Of a stretch of 64,000 bases of DNA, positions 49,721 through 59,644 are shown piece after piece. The translations under genes were made by a program, and so were the position numbers. Positions within the stretch are counted from its first letter, which is position 1; each line of letters begins with the position of its first letter. The notes under the pieces are model-generated. The model did not search any database. It saw only the letters and a list, made by a program, of their open reading frames with translations, and was not told the origin of the DNA. The stretch is from Oscillospiraceae bacterium (lineage in GTDB: Bacteria > Bacillota > Clostridia > Oscillospirales > Ruminococcaceae). The DNA lies in the NCBI GenBank assembly GCA_025757845.1, contig CP107211.1, positions 62,001 through 126,000 on the forward strand, given 5' to 3'.

Positions 49721-50257
49721 GCAAAAGTATAACAGCTTTCACATTTGATTTCGTTAAGAAGCTATGAAGAAAGTGTAAAAACGTCGTGGAAGAAATTGGA
49801 AGTTTTTGTGTGAACCCGGACACACATAAAAAATACGCCCCGGTCATCGTTGCCGATGAACGGGGCGCTAAAAACGATATCCGTTTTTTCTCTGCGGCAA
49901 GATCCCTGCAAAGCAGGTCTTATGCAGCAGGCGGAACAAGGTATCTGCAAGCAGACCTTATGCTCCTGACACACGCGGGGTGTGCTTTCAAGGACCCTCG
50001 CGGGCGCTTTGGTATCTCAGACCCCGCTGCTGCGTCTGCCCGAAGGCAGCCGCCAGCCGGAGCGTGAAATCAGTTGGTTGAGCCGTTTGGGCGATAAGGG
50101 GCTGTACTTCAGCCGCATCGCCTGCACATCATGGGCCATACACACAGTTTCGCACTGCTGCGTTGCGCAGTAACCGCCAGTGCGGAGCAGCCGCTCCTCT
50201 CATTTGCGGGAGCTGGGTGCCGCCGTGGCTGCGGCCCGGTGGATGCAGGGGATCTGC
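49721..50257. other. noncoding gap between small RNA 2 and PFOR
   Basis: No gene is supported. A hairpin with CGCCCCG/CGGGGCG (49836-49842 with 49861-49867) is followed on the minus strand by TATTTTTT and may terminate PFOR transcripts. The rest (49900-50250) is GC-rich with short repeats of AGCAG-type words; its frames contain no recognisable product. Confidence 0.4.
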
Positions 50258-53200
50258 TTACTTGTACAGGTCGACCAGACGGGTCAGGTGCTCGTAGCGG
50301 TCGTTTGCAACCTGCTGGTTGCGTGCGAACAGCTCCTTAGCACGGTCGGGGAAGGCACGGGTCAGGCGGCTGTAACGGGTCTCGTTTGCCAGCAGTGCCT
50401 GATACTTGTCGTTGTCCACGGCCTTGGAGGTCAGAGTGAACGGGTTCTTGCCCTGAGCCTTGTTGGCCGGGTTGAAGGTGAACAGGTTCCAGTAACCAGC
50501 CTCAACTGCCTTCTTCATCTCGTTCTGGCAGTTGGTCATGCCGCCCTTGACACCGTGCAGCTCGCAGGGAGCGTAGCCGATGATCAGGGACGGGCCGGGA
50601 TAAGCCTCAGCCTCGGCAATGGCCTTGACAGCCTGAGCCGGGTTAGCACCCAGTGCGATCTGAGCAACGTAGATGTAACCGTAGGTCATAGCGATCTCGG
50701 ACAGGCTCTTCTTGCTGATCTCCTTACCAGCAGCAGCGAACTGGCAGACTTCACCAATGTTGGAAGCCTTGGATGCCTGTCCACCGGTGTTGGAGTACAT
50801 CTCAGTATCGAAGACCATGACGTTGACATCCTCGCCGGAAGCCAGGACGTGATCCAGGCCGCCGAAGCCGATGTCGTATGCCCAGCCGTCGCCGCCGAAG
50901 ATCCAGACGGACTTCTTGGCGATGTACTGCTTGCTCTTCAGGATCTCAGCAGACTTCTCGCAGCCGGCAGCAGCAGCCTTCTCCAGCTCAGCGATCAGGG
51001 CCTTTGCGGGCTCGTCGTTGGCCTTGGTGTTGTTCTTGGTAGCGATGAACTGCTCGTAAGCAGCCTTCAGCTCTGCGGATGCCTTGTCGGAACCAGCAAC
51101 CTCAGCGATCTCCTTGATCAGGTTCTCACGGACGGTCTTCTGGCCGATGTACAGGCCCAGACCATGCTCTGCGTTATCCTCGAACAGGGAGTTGCACCAT
51201 GCAGGACCATGGCCGCTGTCCTTGTTGACGGTGTACGGAGAGATGGATGCGGTGCCGCCCCAGATGGAGGAGCAGCCGGTAGCGTTGGAGATGTACATCT
51301 TCTCGCCGAACAGCTGAGTGATCAGGCGAGCGTAAGAAGTCTCGGCACAGCCTGCGCAGGAGCCAGAGAACTCCAGCAGCGGCTGGTTGAACTGAGAACC
51401 GATGACGGTATCGTCAGCAAACTTGGAAGGCTTCTTGGAGATGTTGGCAACGCAGTAGTCGAACACTGCCTGCTGATCTGCCTGGCTGTCCTGCGGGACC
51501 ATGGTGATGGCCTTGGTGGGGCAGACAGTGACGCACTCGCCGCAGCCCATGCAGTCCAGAGGAGACACAGCCATCACAAACTTGTACTCGTTTGCAGGCT
51601 TGTTGTCACGGCTCTTGGTCTGAGCAGGAGCAGCTGCCAGCTCGTCGGCGGTCAGCTGGAAGGGACGGATGGTAGCATGAGAGCACACGAATGCGCACTG
51701 GTTACAGCCAACGCACTTTGCAGCATCCCACTCGGGGACGTTGACAGCGGTGCCGCGCTTCTCGTATGCAGAAGCGCCCTGCTCCCACTCGCCGTTTGCA
51801 TTTGCCACGAAGGAGGAAACAGGCAGGCTGTCGCCGTCCATACGGGCAATGGGCTCCATGACCTCACGGATCTGCTTGACCAGCTCCGGACGGCCGGTGA
51901 GAGCCTTGGGTGCGGGATCAGCTTCGGGGTTGGACCAGGATGCGGGCACGTCCACCTTGTGGATGGCGTCAACGCCTGCGTCAATGGCCTTCCAGTTCAT
52001 CTCAACGACGTCCTGGCCCTTCTTGCCGTAGCTCTTCTGAGCGGCCTGCTTCATGAAGTTGACGGCATCCTCGATGGGCATGACGTCAGCCAGCTTGAAG
52101 AATGCAGACTGCAGGATGGTGTTGGTGCGCTTGCCCATGCCGATCTCGATGGCCTTGTCGATGGCATTGATGGTATACAGCTGGATGTTGTTGTCAGCGA
52201 TATACTTCTTTGCCTCGGCGTTCAGGTGCTGACCCAGCTCCTCATCGGACCACTGGCAGTTGATCATGAACACGCCGCCGGGCTTGACATCCTGGACCAT
52301 CTTCATGCCCATGTGGATGTAAGCGGGGTTGTGGCAGGCCACGAAGTCAGCCTGGTTGATGTAGTAGGGGCTGCGGATGGGCTTGTCGCCGAAACGCAGG
52401 TGGCTGATGGTCACGCCGCCGGTCTTCTTGGAGTCATACTGGAAGTATGCCTGAACATACTTGTCGGTATGGTCACCGATGATCTTGACGGAGTTCTTGT
52501 TTGCGCCGACGGTGCCGTCGCCGCCCAGACCCCAGAACTTGCACTCCTTGGTGCCAGCAGCTGCGGTGATGGGAGCGGGCTTGACTTCCGGCAGAGACAG
52601 GAAGGTGACGTCGTCGGTGATGCCCAGGGTGAAACGCTCCTTGGGCTGATCCTTCTCCAGCTCCTTGAACAGAGCGAAGATGGAGGACGGCGGGGTGTCC
52701 TTGCTGCCCAGGCCGTAACGGCCGCCGGTCAGAACGACATCGTTCAGGCCAGCCTCACGCAGGGTAGCGGCAACATCCAGGTACAGGGGCTCGCCCAGAG
52801 AGCCGGGCTCCTTGGTGCGGTCCAGCACAGCCACCTTCTTGGCGGTCTTGGGCAGGACCTTCAGCAGAGCGGAGGACACCCAGGGACGGTACAGACGGAC
52901 CTTGATGATACCGACCTTCTCGCCCTTGGCGTTCAGGTAGTCGATGACCTCGTCAGCAACGTCGCAGATGGAGCCCATAGCCACGATCACACGGTCAGCA
53001 TCGGCTGCGCCGTAGTAGTTGAACAGATCGTAGTTGGTGCCCAGCTTTGCGTTGATCTTGGCCATGTACTTCTCAACAACAGCAGGCAGAGCGTTGTAAA
53101 CGCTGTTGCATGCCTCACGATGCTGGAAGAACACGTCGCCGTTCTCGTGGGAGCCGCGCATCTTGGGGTTCTCGGGGTTCAGAGCCTTCTTGCGGAACTC

Positions 53201-53803
53201 CTCGACAGCCTCCATGTTGCACATTTCCTTCAGGTCGGCGTAATCCCACTTCTCGATCTTCTGGTACTCATGAGAGGTACGGAAGCCGTCGAAGAAGTTC
53301 AGGAAGGGAACCTTGCCCTCGATGGCTGCCAGATGGGCGACCGGGGACAGATCCATGACTTCCTGCACGCTGCTCTCGACCAGCATTGCAAAACCGGTCT
53401 GGCGGCATGCCATGACGTCGCTGTGATCACCGAAGATGTTCAGAGACTGGGTAGCAACGGTACGTGCGGAAACATCGAACACGCAGGGCAGCTGCTCAGC
53501 AGCGATCTTGTACATATTGGGGATCATCAGCAGCAGGCCCTGAGAAGCGGTGAAGGTGGTGGTGACAGCACCTGCACCCAGAGAGCCGTGCACAGCGCCG
53601 GCAGCGCCGGCCTCAGACTCCATCTCGACGACCTTGACCTGGTTGCCGAAGATGTTCTTCTGGCCGGCAGCAGACCACTGGTCCACGGAGTCAGCCATCG
53701 GAGAGGACGGGGTAATGGGGTAGATGGCAGCCACGTCCGTGTAGGCATACGCTACATGGGCGGCAGCGGTATTGCCATCCATAGTTTGCTTTGCTCTAGG
53801 CAT
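50258..53803 (-). CDS. nifJ: pyruvate:ferredoxin (flavodoxin) oxidoreductase
   Basis: A 1181-residue single-chain PFOR that converts pyruvate and CoA to acetyl-CoA, CO2 and reduced ferredoxin, central to this fermentative metabolism. Domains I-II begin DGNTAAAHVAYAYTDVAAIY. A 2[4Fe-4S] domain carries CVGCNQCAFVC and CMGCGECVTVCP. The TPP domain has FGGDGWAYDIGFGGLDHVLA and DTEMYSNTGGQASKAS; further Cys near FSGSCAGCAE bind the proximal cluster. GGAGGAAG precedes ATG 53803. Its electron acceptor may be the ferredoxin at 38851. Confidence 0.96.
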   Translation of the reverse strand: MPRAKQTMDGNTAAAHVAYAYTDVAAIYPITPSSPMADSVDQWSAAGQKNIFGNQVKVVEMESEAGAAGAVHGSLGAGAVTTTFTASQGLLLMIPNMYKIAAEQLPCVFDVSARTVATQSLNIFGDHSDVMACRQTGFAMLVESSVQEVMDLSPVAHLAAIEGKVPFLNFFDGFRTSHEYQKIEKWDYADLKEMCNMEAVEEFRKKALNPENPKMRGSHENGDVFFQHREACNSVYNALPAVVEKYMAKINAKLGTNYDLFNYYGAADADRVIVAMGSICDVADEVIDYLNAKGEKVGIIKVRLYRPWVSSALLKVLPKTAKKVAVLDRTKEPGSLGEPLYLDVAATLREAGLNDVVLTGGRYGLGSKDTPPSSIFALFKELEKDQPKERFTLGITDDVTFLSLPEVKPAPITAAAGTKECKFWGLGGDGTVGANKNSVKIIGDHTDKYVQAYFQYDSKKTGGVTISHLRFGDKPIRSPYYINQADFVACHNPAYIHMGMKMVQDVKPGGVFMINCQWSDEELGQHLNAEAKKYIADNNIQLYTINAIDKAIEIGMGKRTNTILQSAFFKLADVMPIEDAVNFMKQAAQKSYGKKGQDVVEMNWKAIDAGVDAIHKVDVPASWSNPEADPAPKALTGRPELVKQIREVMEPIARMDGDSLPVSSFVANANGEWEQGASAYEKRGTAVNVPEWDAAKCVGCNQCAFVCSHATIRPFQLTADELAAAPAQTKSRDNKPANEYKFVMAVSPLDCMGCGECVTVCPTKAITMVPQDSQADQQAVFDYCVANISKKPSKFADDTVIGSQFNQPLLEFSGSCAGCAETSYARLITQLFGEKMYISNATGCSSIWGGTASISPYTVNKDSGHGPAWCNSLFEDNAEHGLGLYIGQKTVRENLIKEIAEVAGSDKASAELKAAYEQFIATKNNTKANDEPAKALIAELEKAAAAGCEKSAEILKSKQYIAKKSVWIFGGDGWAYDIGFGGLDHVLASGEDVNVMVFDTEMYSNTGGQASKASNIGEVCQFAAAGKEISKKSLSEIAMTYGYIYVAQIALGANPAQAVKAIAEAEAYPGPSLIIGYAPCELHGVKGGMTNCQNEMKKAVEAGYWNLFTFNPANKAQGKNPFTLTSKAVDNDKYQALLANETRYSRLTRAFPDRAKELFARNQQVANDRYEHLTRLVDLYK

Positions 53804-53903
53804 TTTTCTTCCTCCATTATTCAGAATTTGGTACCTTTTGCGCGGGGCAATATGCCCCACATGGGACCGGAGAACCCCATAAAGGCACTATTGCTTGTAT
53901 ACT

Positions 53904-53932
53904 ATAATAGCAAATTCCGCTCGCAAAGTAAA
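53904..53932 (-). promoter_or_regulatory. PFOR promoter
   Basis: TTTACT (53927-53932) and TATTAT (53904-53909), 17-bp spacer, about 100 bp upstream of the start. The rest of 53804-54191 holds no gene. Confidence 0.6.
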
Positions 53933-54191
53933 CGCAAACCGCCCGACAAACGCACCAAAAATAAAAAAAAATTTTTAGCGCTTTTGTACGTCTTTAGCGT
54001 GTTAAAGTGAGCAATGGCGCGGATTTTCCGGTTTTTGGGCAACAGGCAGCCTTCTCTTTTACAGAAATTTTTAAATTCCGGCCGGAATGCCCGTTCCGGG
54101 GCGAATCTCATCATTGACAACAAACCGCATTTTGCCGTAAACTGGGAAGCAGAAAACCGGCGCTGTGCCGGAAAAAGGGGCGTTGAAGAAA

Positions 54192-54746
54192 ATGAGCAAT
54201 CCGGTCCATTTTGAAAAGACACTGTCCAGCGAGACGCTGTTTGAAGGGCGGGTCATCACCCTGACCAAGGACACTGCACTGCTGGAAAACGGCAGGACCG
54301 CCACCCGCGAAGTGGTGCATCACCACGGCGGCGCGTGCATCCTGCCTTATTTTGCCGACGGCACCATCTGCATGGTGCGGCAGTTCCGCTATGCCATGCA
54401 GCAGGAGCTGTGGGAGCTGCCCGCCGGTAAGCTGGAACAAGGGGAGGACCCCTTTGAAGCTGCGAAGCGGGAGCTGGAAGAGGAGTGCGGCCTGACCGCC
54501 GACCACTACACCTCGCTGGGCGAGTTCTATCCCACCGTGGGCTACGACACCGAGATCATCTACACCTGGGTGGCCACCGGCCTGCACGAGACCCACATGC
54601 ACCTGGACGCGGACGAGTTCCTGACCCCGGACCGGGTGCCGCTGGAAAAGGCCTACGAGATGGTCATGCGCGGCGAGATCAAGGACGGCAAGACCATTGC
54701 CGGCATCCTGAAACTGAAAGCCCTGCTGGCTGAGGGCAAGCTGTGA
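54192..54746 (+). CDS. Nudix hydrolase, ADP-ribose pyrophosphatase-like
   Basis: A 184-residue Nudix enzyme of the ADPRase type. The Nudix box is GKLEQGEDPFEAAKRELEEE plus CGL, and the upstream QFRYAMQQELWELPAG matches ADP-ribose pyrophosphatases. It splits nucleoside diphosphate sugars in the cytoplasm. ATG 54192 is preferred over an in-frame GTG at 54165, though its ribosome-binding site is weak. The stop overlaps the next gene (GTGA), giving coupled translation. Confidence 0.88.
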   Translation: MSNPVHFEKTLSSETLFEGRVITLTKDTALLENGRTATREVVHHHGGACILPYFADGTICMVRQFRYAMQQELWELPAGKLEQGEDPFEAAKRELEEECGLTADHYTSLGEFYPTVGYDTEIIYTWVATGLHETHMHLDADEFLTPDRVPLEKAYEMVMRGEIKDGKTIAGILKLKALLAEGKL

Positions 54747-55432
54747 ATATCCTGTATGAGGACAATGCCCTTGTGGTGCTGGACAAGCCTGCGGGGCTGT
54801 CCAGCGAGGAAGGGGTCCCGGCCGCCCTGCGGCAGCACTGGGACACCCCGGATGCCTTTGTGGGGGTGGTGCACCGGCTGGACACCGGCGTGTCCGGCCT
54901 GATGGTCTTTGCCCGCACCCCGGCGGCCGCCGCGGCCTTGAGCCGACAGATCACCCAAAGCCAGGAAGCCTATGCAGTGCAGGACGGCCGGGCCGAGGGC
55001 AGGGCAGAGGCCCCCTGCTTTGTCAAGCAGTACCGGGCGGTGCTTTCCGGCGGGCCAAACGACGCCCTGCCTGCGGCAGGCACCCTGCGGGACTGGCTGT
55101 TCAAGGACAGCCGCAGAGGCCGGGTGTTCCCGGTCAGCCGCCCGCGCAAGGGCGTGCGGGAAGCCGTGCTGGAATACCGCATTGTCCGGCAGACGCAGGA
55201 TGCCTGCCTTGCTGAGATCACCCTGCACACCGGCCGCACTCATCAGATCCGGGTGCAGTTTGCCTCCCGGAAGCATCCCCTGTGGGGCGACGGCAAATAC
55301 GGCAGCCGTGTGAAGGGTACCATTGCCCTGCAGAGCTGCGGTCTGCAGTTCGTACACCCGGACACCGGCAGGAGCATGAACTTCACGCTGCCGCTGCCGG
55401 ACACTGCCCCCTGGAATCTGTTCGCGGAATGA
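54743..55432 (+). CDS. RluA-family pseudouridine synthase
   Basis: A 229-residue pseudouridine synthase without the N-terminal S4 domain. The catalytic Asp is in VVHRLDTGVSGLMVFARTP, later motifs are LLEYRIV-type strands and HTGRTHQIRVQFAS. Substrate (23S rRNA or tRNA) cannot be told. GTG 54743 overlaps the Nudix stop. An insertion around residues 80-95 lengthens the usual loop. Confidence 0.9.
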   Translation: MNILYEDNALVVLDKPAGLSSEEGVPAALRQHWDTPDAFVGVVHRLDTGVSGLMVFARTPAAAAALSRQITQSQEAYAVQDGRAEGRAEAPCFVKQYRAVLSGGPNDALPAAGTLRDWLFKDSRRGRVFPVSRPRKGVREAVLEYRIVRQTQDACLAEITLHTGRTHQIRVQFASRKHPLWGDGKYGSRVKGTIALQSCGLQFVHPDTGRSMNFTLPLPDTAPWNLFAE

Positions 55433-55453
55433 TGCCGCGCCTTGGTGAAAACG

Positions 55454-56137
55454 ATGGAACAATACAAAACTGATGCTGAGATCTATGCGGTGCTGGAGCG
55501 GGAGATCATCGACCTGACCATCCGTCCCGGCTCCCCCCTGAGTGAAAACCCGCTGTGTGCCCGCTTCGGCGCCCCGCGCACCCTGATCCGGATGGTGCTG
55601 CAGCGCCTGAAAGAAAGCGGTCTGGTGCGCATCGTGCCCTACAAGGGCACCACCGTCACCCGCCTGAACCGCCGCATCGTGGATGAACTGATCTACGAGC
55701 GCACAGCGGTGGAGGCAAAGGTCCTGCGGGACTTCACCCCCAAATGCACTCCGGAGCAGCGGGCGCTGATTCGGGTGCGGGTGGATGCCTACGAAGCCCT
55801 TGCACGGGCCGAGGCCCCGGATTACAACAAGCTGTACGAGGCCGACCGCCTGCTGCACGAGACCTGGTTTGCGGCTATGGATAAGATGTATTTGTGGAGC
55901 ACGCTGCAGAACGCCCACGCGGACTACAGCCGCTTCCGGATGCTGGACACCATGACCACCGGCGGACTGGACGAGGTGATCGCCGACCACCGCAACCTGC
56001 TCAACGCCATTGAGCGGTGCGACCTGGCTGCCTTTGAGCCGCTGGTGGAGCGTCACCTGTACGGCGGCATCCGCCGCCTGGGCTCCAAATTGACCGGCGA
56101 ATACGCCGACTATTTTGAGCCGGAACCCGAAAAGTAA
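55454..56137 (+). CDS. GntR-family regulator with FCD domain
   Basis: 227 residues. N-terminal winged helix (REIIDLTIRPGSPLSENPLC, then RTLIRMVLQRLKESGLVRIV) and an all-helical FCD ligand domain (about 85-215) with likely metal residues in LLHETWF and DHRNLLNAIE. FadR-type GntR proteins respond to organic acids or sugar acids; the ligand is unknown. ATG 55454 has a weak site; an in-frame GTG nine bases upstream is possible. Third in the run with Nudix and RluA genes, but probably independent in function. Confidence 0.87.
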   Translation: MEQYKTDAEIYAVLEREIIDLTIRPGSPLSENPLCARFGAPRTLIRMVLQRLKESGLVRIVPYKGTTVTRLNRRIVDELIYERTAVEAKVLRDFTPKCTPEQRALIRVRVDAYEALARAEAPDYNKLYEADRLLHETWFAAMDKMYLWSTLQNAHADYSRFRMLDTMTTGGLDEVIADHRNLLNAIERCDLAAFEPLVERHLYGGIRRLGSKLTGEYADYFEPEPEK

Positions 56138-56253
56138 AAAAATGTTCCACGCGGAACAATAAAATAAGGAAGGCTCTTCCTTGTTGCTCTGCTGCAAACT
56201 ATCGCCTAAGTTTGGGCAAAATTAACAAAGCAAAAAAGAAACCCGTTTCTGTC

Positions 56254-56282
56254 TTGACACACAGCAAAGAATATGGTACTGT
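56254..56282 (+). promoter_or_regulatory. promoter of the BglG-PTS operon
   Basis: TTGACA (56254-56259) and TACTGT (56277-56282) with 17-bp spacer; TGG just before the -10 adds an extended element. Confidence 0.7.
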
Positions 56283-56367
56283 AATCGTGCATAGAATAAA
56301 TTGTGATTCAAGTGCTTAATTTGTCTGTGCCTTACAAAAAAGAAAATTGTACGCGAGCAGCGTCGTT

Positions 56368-56395
56368 GGATTGTTACCGTTTGGCGGGCTAGACC
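56368..56395 (+). promoter_or_regulatory. RAT (ribonucleic antiterminator) element
   Basis: The 28-nt sequence beginning GGATTGTTACCGTTTGGCGG and ending GGGCTAGACC matches LicT/SacY/BglG target RNAs. Its last bases overlap the start of the following terminator stem, so binding of the antiterminator blocks termination. Confidence 0.88.
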
Positions 56396-56469
56396 AACTC
56401 TGCATAGCACAAGCCGAAAGCGTGTTTCAGCCTTCGGTATGTTTGCTGTGTCAAGAGTGGTCTTTTTTT
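56391..56469 (+). terminator. conditional terminator controlled by the RAT
   Basis: AGACCAACTCT (from 56391) pairs with AGAGTGGTCT (ending about 56461) before seven T. It shares the AGACC segment with the RAT. A minor inner stem AGCCGAAAG/CTTCGGT sits within. Confidence 0.85.
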
Positions 56470-56500
56470 ATTGCCTTTTCCAACCTGATGAGGAGAAACA

Positions 56501-57349
56501 ATGCAATATACCGTCAAAAAACCAATCAACAACAACATCCTGCGCGTGGTGGACCCCACGGGCTGTGAGCTGATCGTCACCGGGCGCGGGCTGGGCTTTG
56601 GCGCTAAGCCGGGCTATAAAATCGAGGCCGAAACCGTGGAGCGCAGCTACCGCATGACCAGCCCTGCCGTGCAGCAGAAGTTGGTGGAACTTCTGGAACA
56701 GATTCCCTATGAGCATCTGCTGCTCACCGATGAGCTGGTGGCAATGATCCGCAGTCGGGTGAACTACCCGCTGAACGAAAGCCTGCTCATCACGCTGGCC
56801 GACCACATCAGCTTTGCCATTCAGCGCAGCGAACAGGGGATTCGCTTTTCCAACCCGCTGATGGCTCCCATTCGGGAATTCTACCCGGAAGAATATCTCC
56901 TTGGCATGGAGTGCCTTGCTGCCATCCGCCAGCGCTGCCATGCAGACCTTTCGGACGACGAGGGCGGTTTCATTGCGCTGCACATCGTCAACGCAGAGCT
57001 CAACACCACCATGAGCGTGGTGAACGATGTCACCCGCTTTGTGGATGGCTGCGTGCAGGTAGTGGAATGCTTTTACAACTGCCACTTTGACCGGGATGCA
57101 CTGGATTTCAGCCGCTTTACAGTGCATTTGCGTTTTTTTGCGCAGCGCGTATTTCAAGGAAAACAGGAGCAGGAAAACGATCCCCATGACGAAGTGTTCC
57201 GCGCCCTGATCGCCCGCAATTGCAGTGAACACTACAAATGCGCCTGCTGCATTGCGGAGTATGTGCGCAACACCTGGCACAAGGAGCTTTCGGACGAGGA
57301 ACTGGTGTTCCTTACGATCCATCTGAAACGGATCCGGATGGGAAAATAA
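56501..57349 (+). CDS. BglG/LicT-family transcription antiterminator
   Basis: A 282-residue protein: N-terminal CAT RNA-binding domain (1-55, MQYTVKKPINNNILRVVD), then PRD1 and PRD2 (about 65-170 and 170-280) with the phosphorylatable His residues (TLADHISFAI, ALHIVNAEL, HLRFFAQRV, TIHLKRI). It binds the RAT in its own leader and is set by PTS phosphorylation. GAGGAG precedes the ATG. It controls itself and the downstream PTS gene. Confidence 0.94.
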   Translation: MQYTVKKPINNNILRVVDPTGCELIVTGRGLGFGAKPGYKIEAETVERSYRMTSPAVQQKLVELLEQIPYEHLLLTDELVAMIRSRVNYPLNESLLITLADHISFAIQRSEQGIRFSNPLMAPIREFYPEEYLLGMECLAAIRQRCHADLSDDEGGFIALHIVNAELNTTMSVVNDVTRFVDGCVQVVECFYNCHFDRDALDFSRFTVHLRFFAQRVFQGKQEQENDPHDEVFRALIARNCSEHYKCACCIAEYVRNTWHKELSDEELVFLTIHLKRIRMGK

Positions 57350-57439
57350 GCTCTTTTGCTTCACCTTTGATTCTCCACAGGTCTTTCCTGTGTGGATATA
57401 TATATGCTGGATACGAACTTGAGAAAAGGAGAACTGAAG

Positions 57440-59557
57440 ATGAAAGACAAGATCTTTGGCGTGCTGCAGCGCGTGGGACGCAGCTTTATGCTGCCCATTG
57501 CACTGCTGCCTGTTGCGGGCCTGCTGCTGGGTATCGGCAGCTCGTTCACCAACGAAACCATGCTGGCGGCCTATGGCCTGAACAGCGTCATCCACCCCGG
57601 TACCCTGATCTACACCATTCTGGACGTGATGAGCCAGACCGGCAGCGCCGTGTTCAACAATCTGGCGCTGCTGTTCGCCATGGGCGTGGCCATCGGCATG
57701 GCCCGCAAGGAAAAAGAGGTCGCGGCACTGTCCGGTGCAGTGGCTTATATCATTATGAATACAGCCATTCAGGCCATGATCAATGCGGCAGGCGGCGTAG
57801 AAGCGATGCCTGCCAACTCCACCACCACCATGCTGGGCATCACGACCCTGCAAATGGGCGTGTTCGGCGGCATCGTGGTCGGTCTGGGCGTGGCGGCGCT
57901 GCACAACAAGTTCTATAAGATCGAGCTGCCGCAGGTGCTGGCCTTCTTTGGTGGCACACGCTTTGTGCCCATCATCAGCTCCATCGTGTATCTGGTGGTC
58001 GGCATTGCCATGTTCTATATCTGGCCGGTGGTGCAGAGCGGGATTGCCGCGCTGGGTGCACTGGTGCTGGCTTCCGGCTACGCAGGCACCTTTATTTACG
58101 GCCTGCTGGAGCGTGCGCTGATTCCCTTCGGACTGCATCATGTGTTCTATATGCCGTTCTGGCAGACCGCTGTGGGCGGCACTGCCATCATCGATGGCGT
58201 CACCGTGACCGGCGCACAGAACATCTTCTTTGCCGAGCTGGCTTCCAAGTCCACTACGGTGTTCTCGGTCAGCGCTACCCGCTTCATGGCCGGTAAGTTC
58301 CCCTTTATGATGTTCGGTCTGCCCGGCGCAGCGCTGGCGATGTATCAGTGCGCCAAGCCGGAAAAGAAAAAGGCAGCAGGCGGCCTGCTGCTGTCTGCCG
58401 CCTTGACGGCTTTCCTCACCGGCATCACCGAGCCGCTGGAATTTACCTTTATCTTTGTGGCACTGCCCATGTACGCTGTGCACTGCGTGCTGGCGGGTCT
58501 GTCCTTCATGCTGATGCACATCCTGAATGTGGGCGTGGGCATGACCTTCTCCGGCGGTCTCATCGACCTGGTGCTGTTCGGTGTGATGCAGGGCAACGAC
58601 AAGACCCACTGGATGTGGGTGGTCGTGGTCGGTGCGGTGTACTTTGTGCTGTACTACATCATTTTCCGCTTTATGATCTCCAAGTTTGACTACAAGACCC
58701 CGGGCCGCGACGATGCCGAGGAAGTCAAGCTGTACACTCGTGCGGACGTGAACGCCCGCAGCGCCGCTTCCGGCAGCACCGCCCCCGCAGGGGATGATCC
58801 GGTCAGCGCCCTGATCGTAGAAGGTCTGGGAGGTGCCGACAACCTGTCCGACGTGGACTGCTGCGCTACCCGCCTGCGCTGCACCGTCAAGGATGTTGCG
58901 CTGGTCAAACAGGATGTGCTCAAGGCCTCCGGTGCCTCCGGCGTGATCTGCAAGGGCGACGGCGTGCAGGTGGTGTACGGTCCCAAGGTGGCGGTCATCA
59001 AGGCAAAGCTGGAAGATTATCTGGAAAATGCACCCAAGACCCCGGCGGCGACCGCAGCACCCGCCCCGGCAACGGCTCCCGCAGCCCCGGCAGCAGCCGC
59101 AAAGGATACCGTGCTGTCTGCCTGCCTGAACGGCACCGTCGTCCCGCTGGCCGAGGTGAAGGACGAAGCCTTTGCCAGCGGTGCGCTGGGCGACGGCATT
59201 GCCATTGAGCCCAGCGACGGTGAACTGGTGGCACCTGCTGACGGTGAGATCTCCTCCACCTTTGAGACCCACCATGCCGTGGGCATGACCACCGTTGACG
59301 GCGCGGAACTGCTGATGCACATTGGCATCGACACGGTCAAGCTGGGCGGAAAGCACTTTACCTACCTCGTCAGCGAGGGTGACAAGGTGAAGAAGGGCCA
59401 GCCGCTGATTCGCTTTGAACTGGAAGCCATCAAGACCGAAGGCTATCCTGTGACCACACCGCTCATTGTCTGCAACACCGATGACTATGCCGCTGTCGCG
59501 GCTAAAGCCAGTGGCACCGTAAAGCAGGGCGATGCGCTGCTGGAACTGAAGCACTAA
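57440..59557 (+). CDS. glucose-family PTS permease, IIC-IIB-IIA fusion
   Basis: A 705-residue permease. IIC (1-430, starting IFGVLQRVGRSFMLPIALLP) with GITEPLEFTFIF, IIB (about 465-540) with phospho-Cys in DVDCCATRLRC, an Ala/Pro linker, and IIA (about 560-705) with the active His in LLMHIGIDTVKLGG. Order and length fit PtsG/NagE-class proteins for glucose or N-acetylglucosamine; specificity cannot be assigned. AAAGGAG precedes ATG 57440. Cotranscribed with the antiterminator 90 bp upstream. Confidence 0.94.
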   Translation: MKDKIFGVLQRVGRSFMLPIALLPVAGLLLGIGSSFTNETMLAAYGLNSVIHPGTLIYTILDVMSQTGSAVFNNLALLFAMGVAIGMARKEKEVAALSGAVAYIIMNTAIQAMINAAGGVEAMPANSTTTMLGITTLQMGVFGGIVVGLGVAALHNKFYKIELPQVLAFFGGTRFVPIISSIVYLVVGIAMFYIWPVVQSGIAALGALVLASGYAGTFIYGLLERALIPFGLHHVFYMPFWQTAVGGTAIIDGVTVTGAQNIFFAELASKSTTVFSVSATRFMAGKFPFMMFGLPGAALAMYQCAKPEKKKAAGGLLLSAALTAFLTGITEPLEFTFIFVALPMYAVHCVLAGLSFMLMHILNVGVGMTFSGGLIDLVLFGVMQGNDKTHWMWVVVVGAVYFVLYYIIFRFMISKFDYKTPGRDDAEEVKLYTRADVNARSAASGSTAPAGDDPVSALIVEGLGGADNLSDVDCCATRLRCTVKDVALVKQDVLKASGASGVICKGDGVQVVYGPKVAVIKAKLEDYLENAPKTPAATAAPAPATAPAAPAAAAKDTVLSACLNGTVVPLAEVKDEAFASGALGDGIAIEPSDGELVAPADGEISSTFETHHAVGMTTVDGAELLMHIGIDTVKLGGKHFTYLVSEGDKVKKGQPLIRFELEAIKTEGYPVTTPLIVCNTDDYAAVAAKASGTVKQGDALLELKH

Positions 59558-59596
59558 GCGTTTTTCTTCAACGGTAAGGCAGGGTTGTTATAAAGG

Positions 59597-59634
59597 AAAA
59601 GGGCAGCTGCACGAACTTGTGCAGCTGCCCTTTT
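59597..59634. terminator. bidirectional terminator between PTS and mntP
   Basis: A 16-bp perfect stem (59597-59612 with 59619-59634) with A and T ends, between converging genes. Confidence 0.92.
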
Positions 59635-59644
59635 GGCTTTATGC

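Noticed and set aside
49900..50250. Possible coding remnant or structured RNA before PFOR
   Set aside because: Short frames lack ribosome-binding sites and known motifs; it did not match tmRNA, RNase P or SRP RNA landmarks.
50180..54010. 1276-codon open frame on the plus strand
   Set aside because: It is the antisense of the PFOR gene; composition is low-complexity Leu/Val/Gly and there is no ribosome-binding site. The minus-strand frame carries all PFOR motifs.
56468..59554. 1028-codon open frame on the minus strand
   Set aside because: Antisense shadow of the BglG and PTS genes, rich in His/Gln as expected from the opposite strand of high-GC coding DNA.
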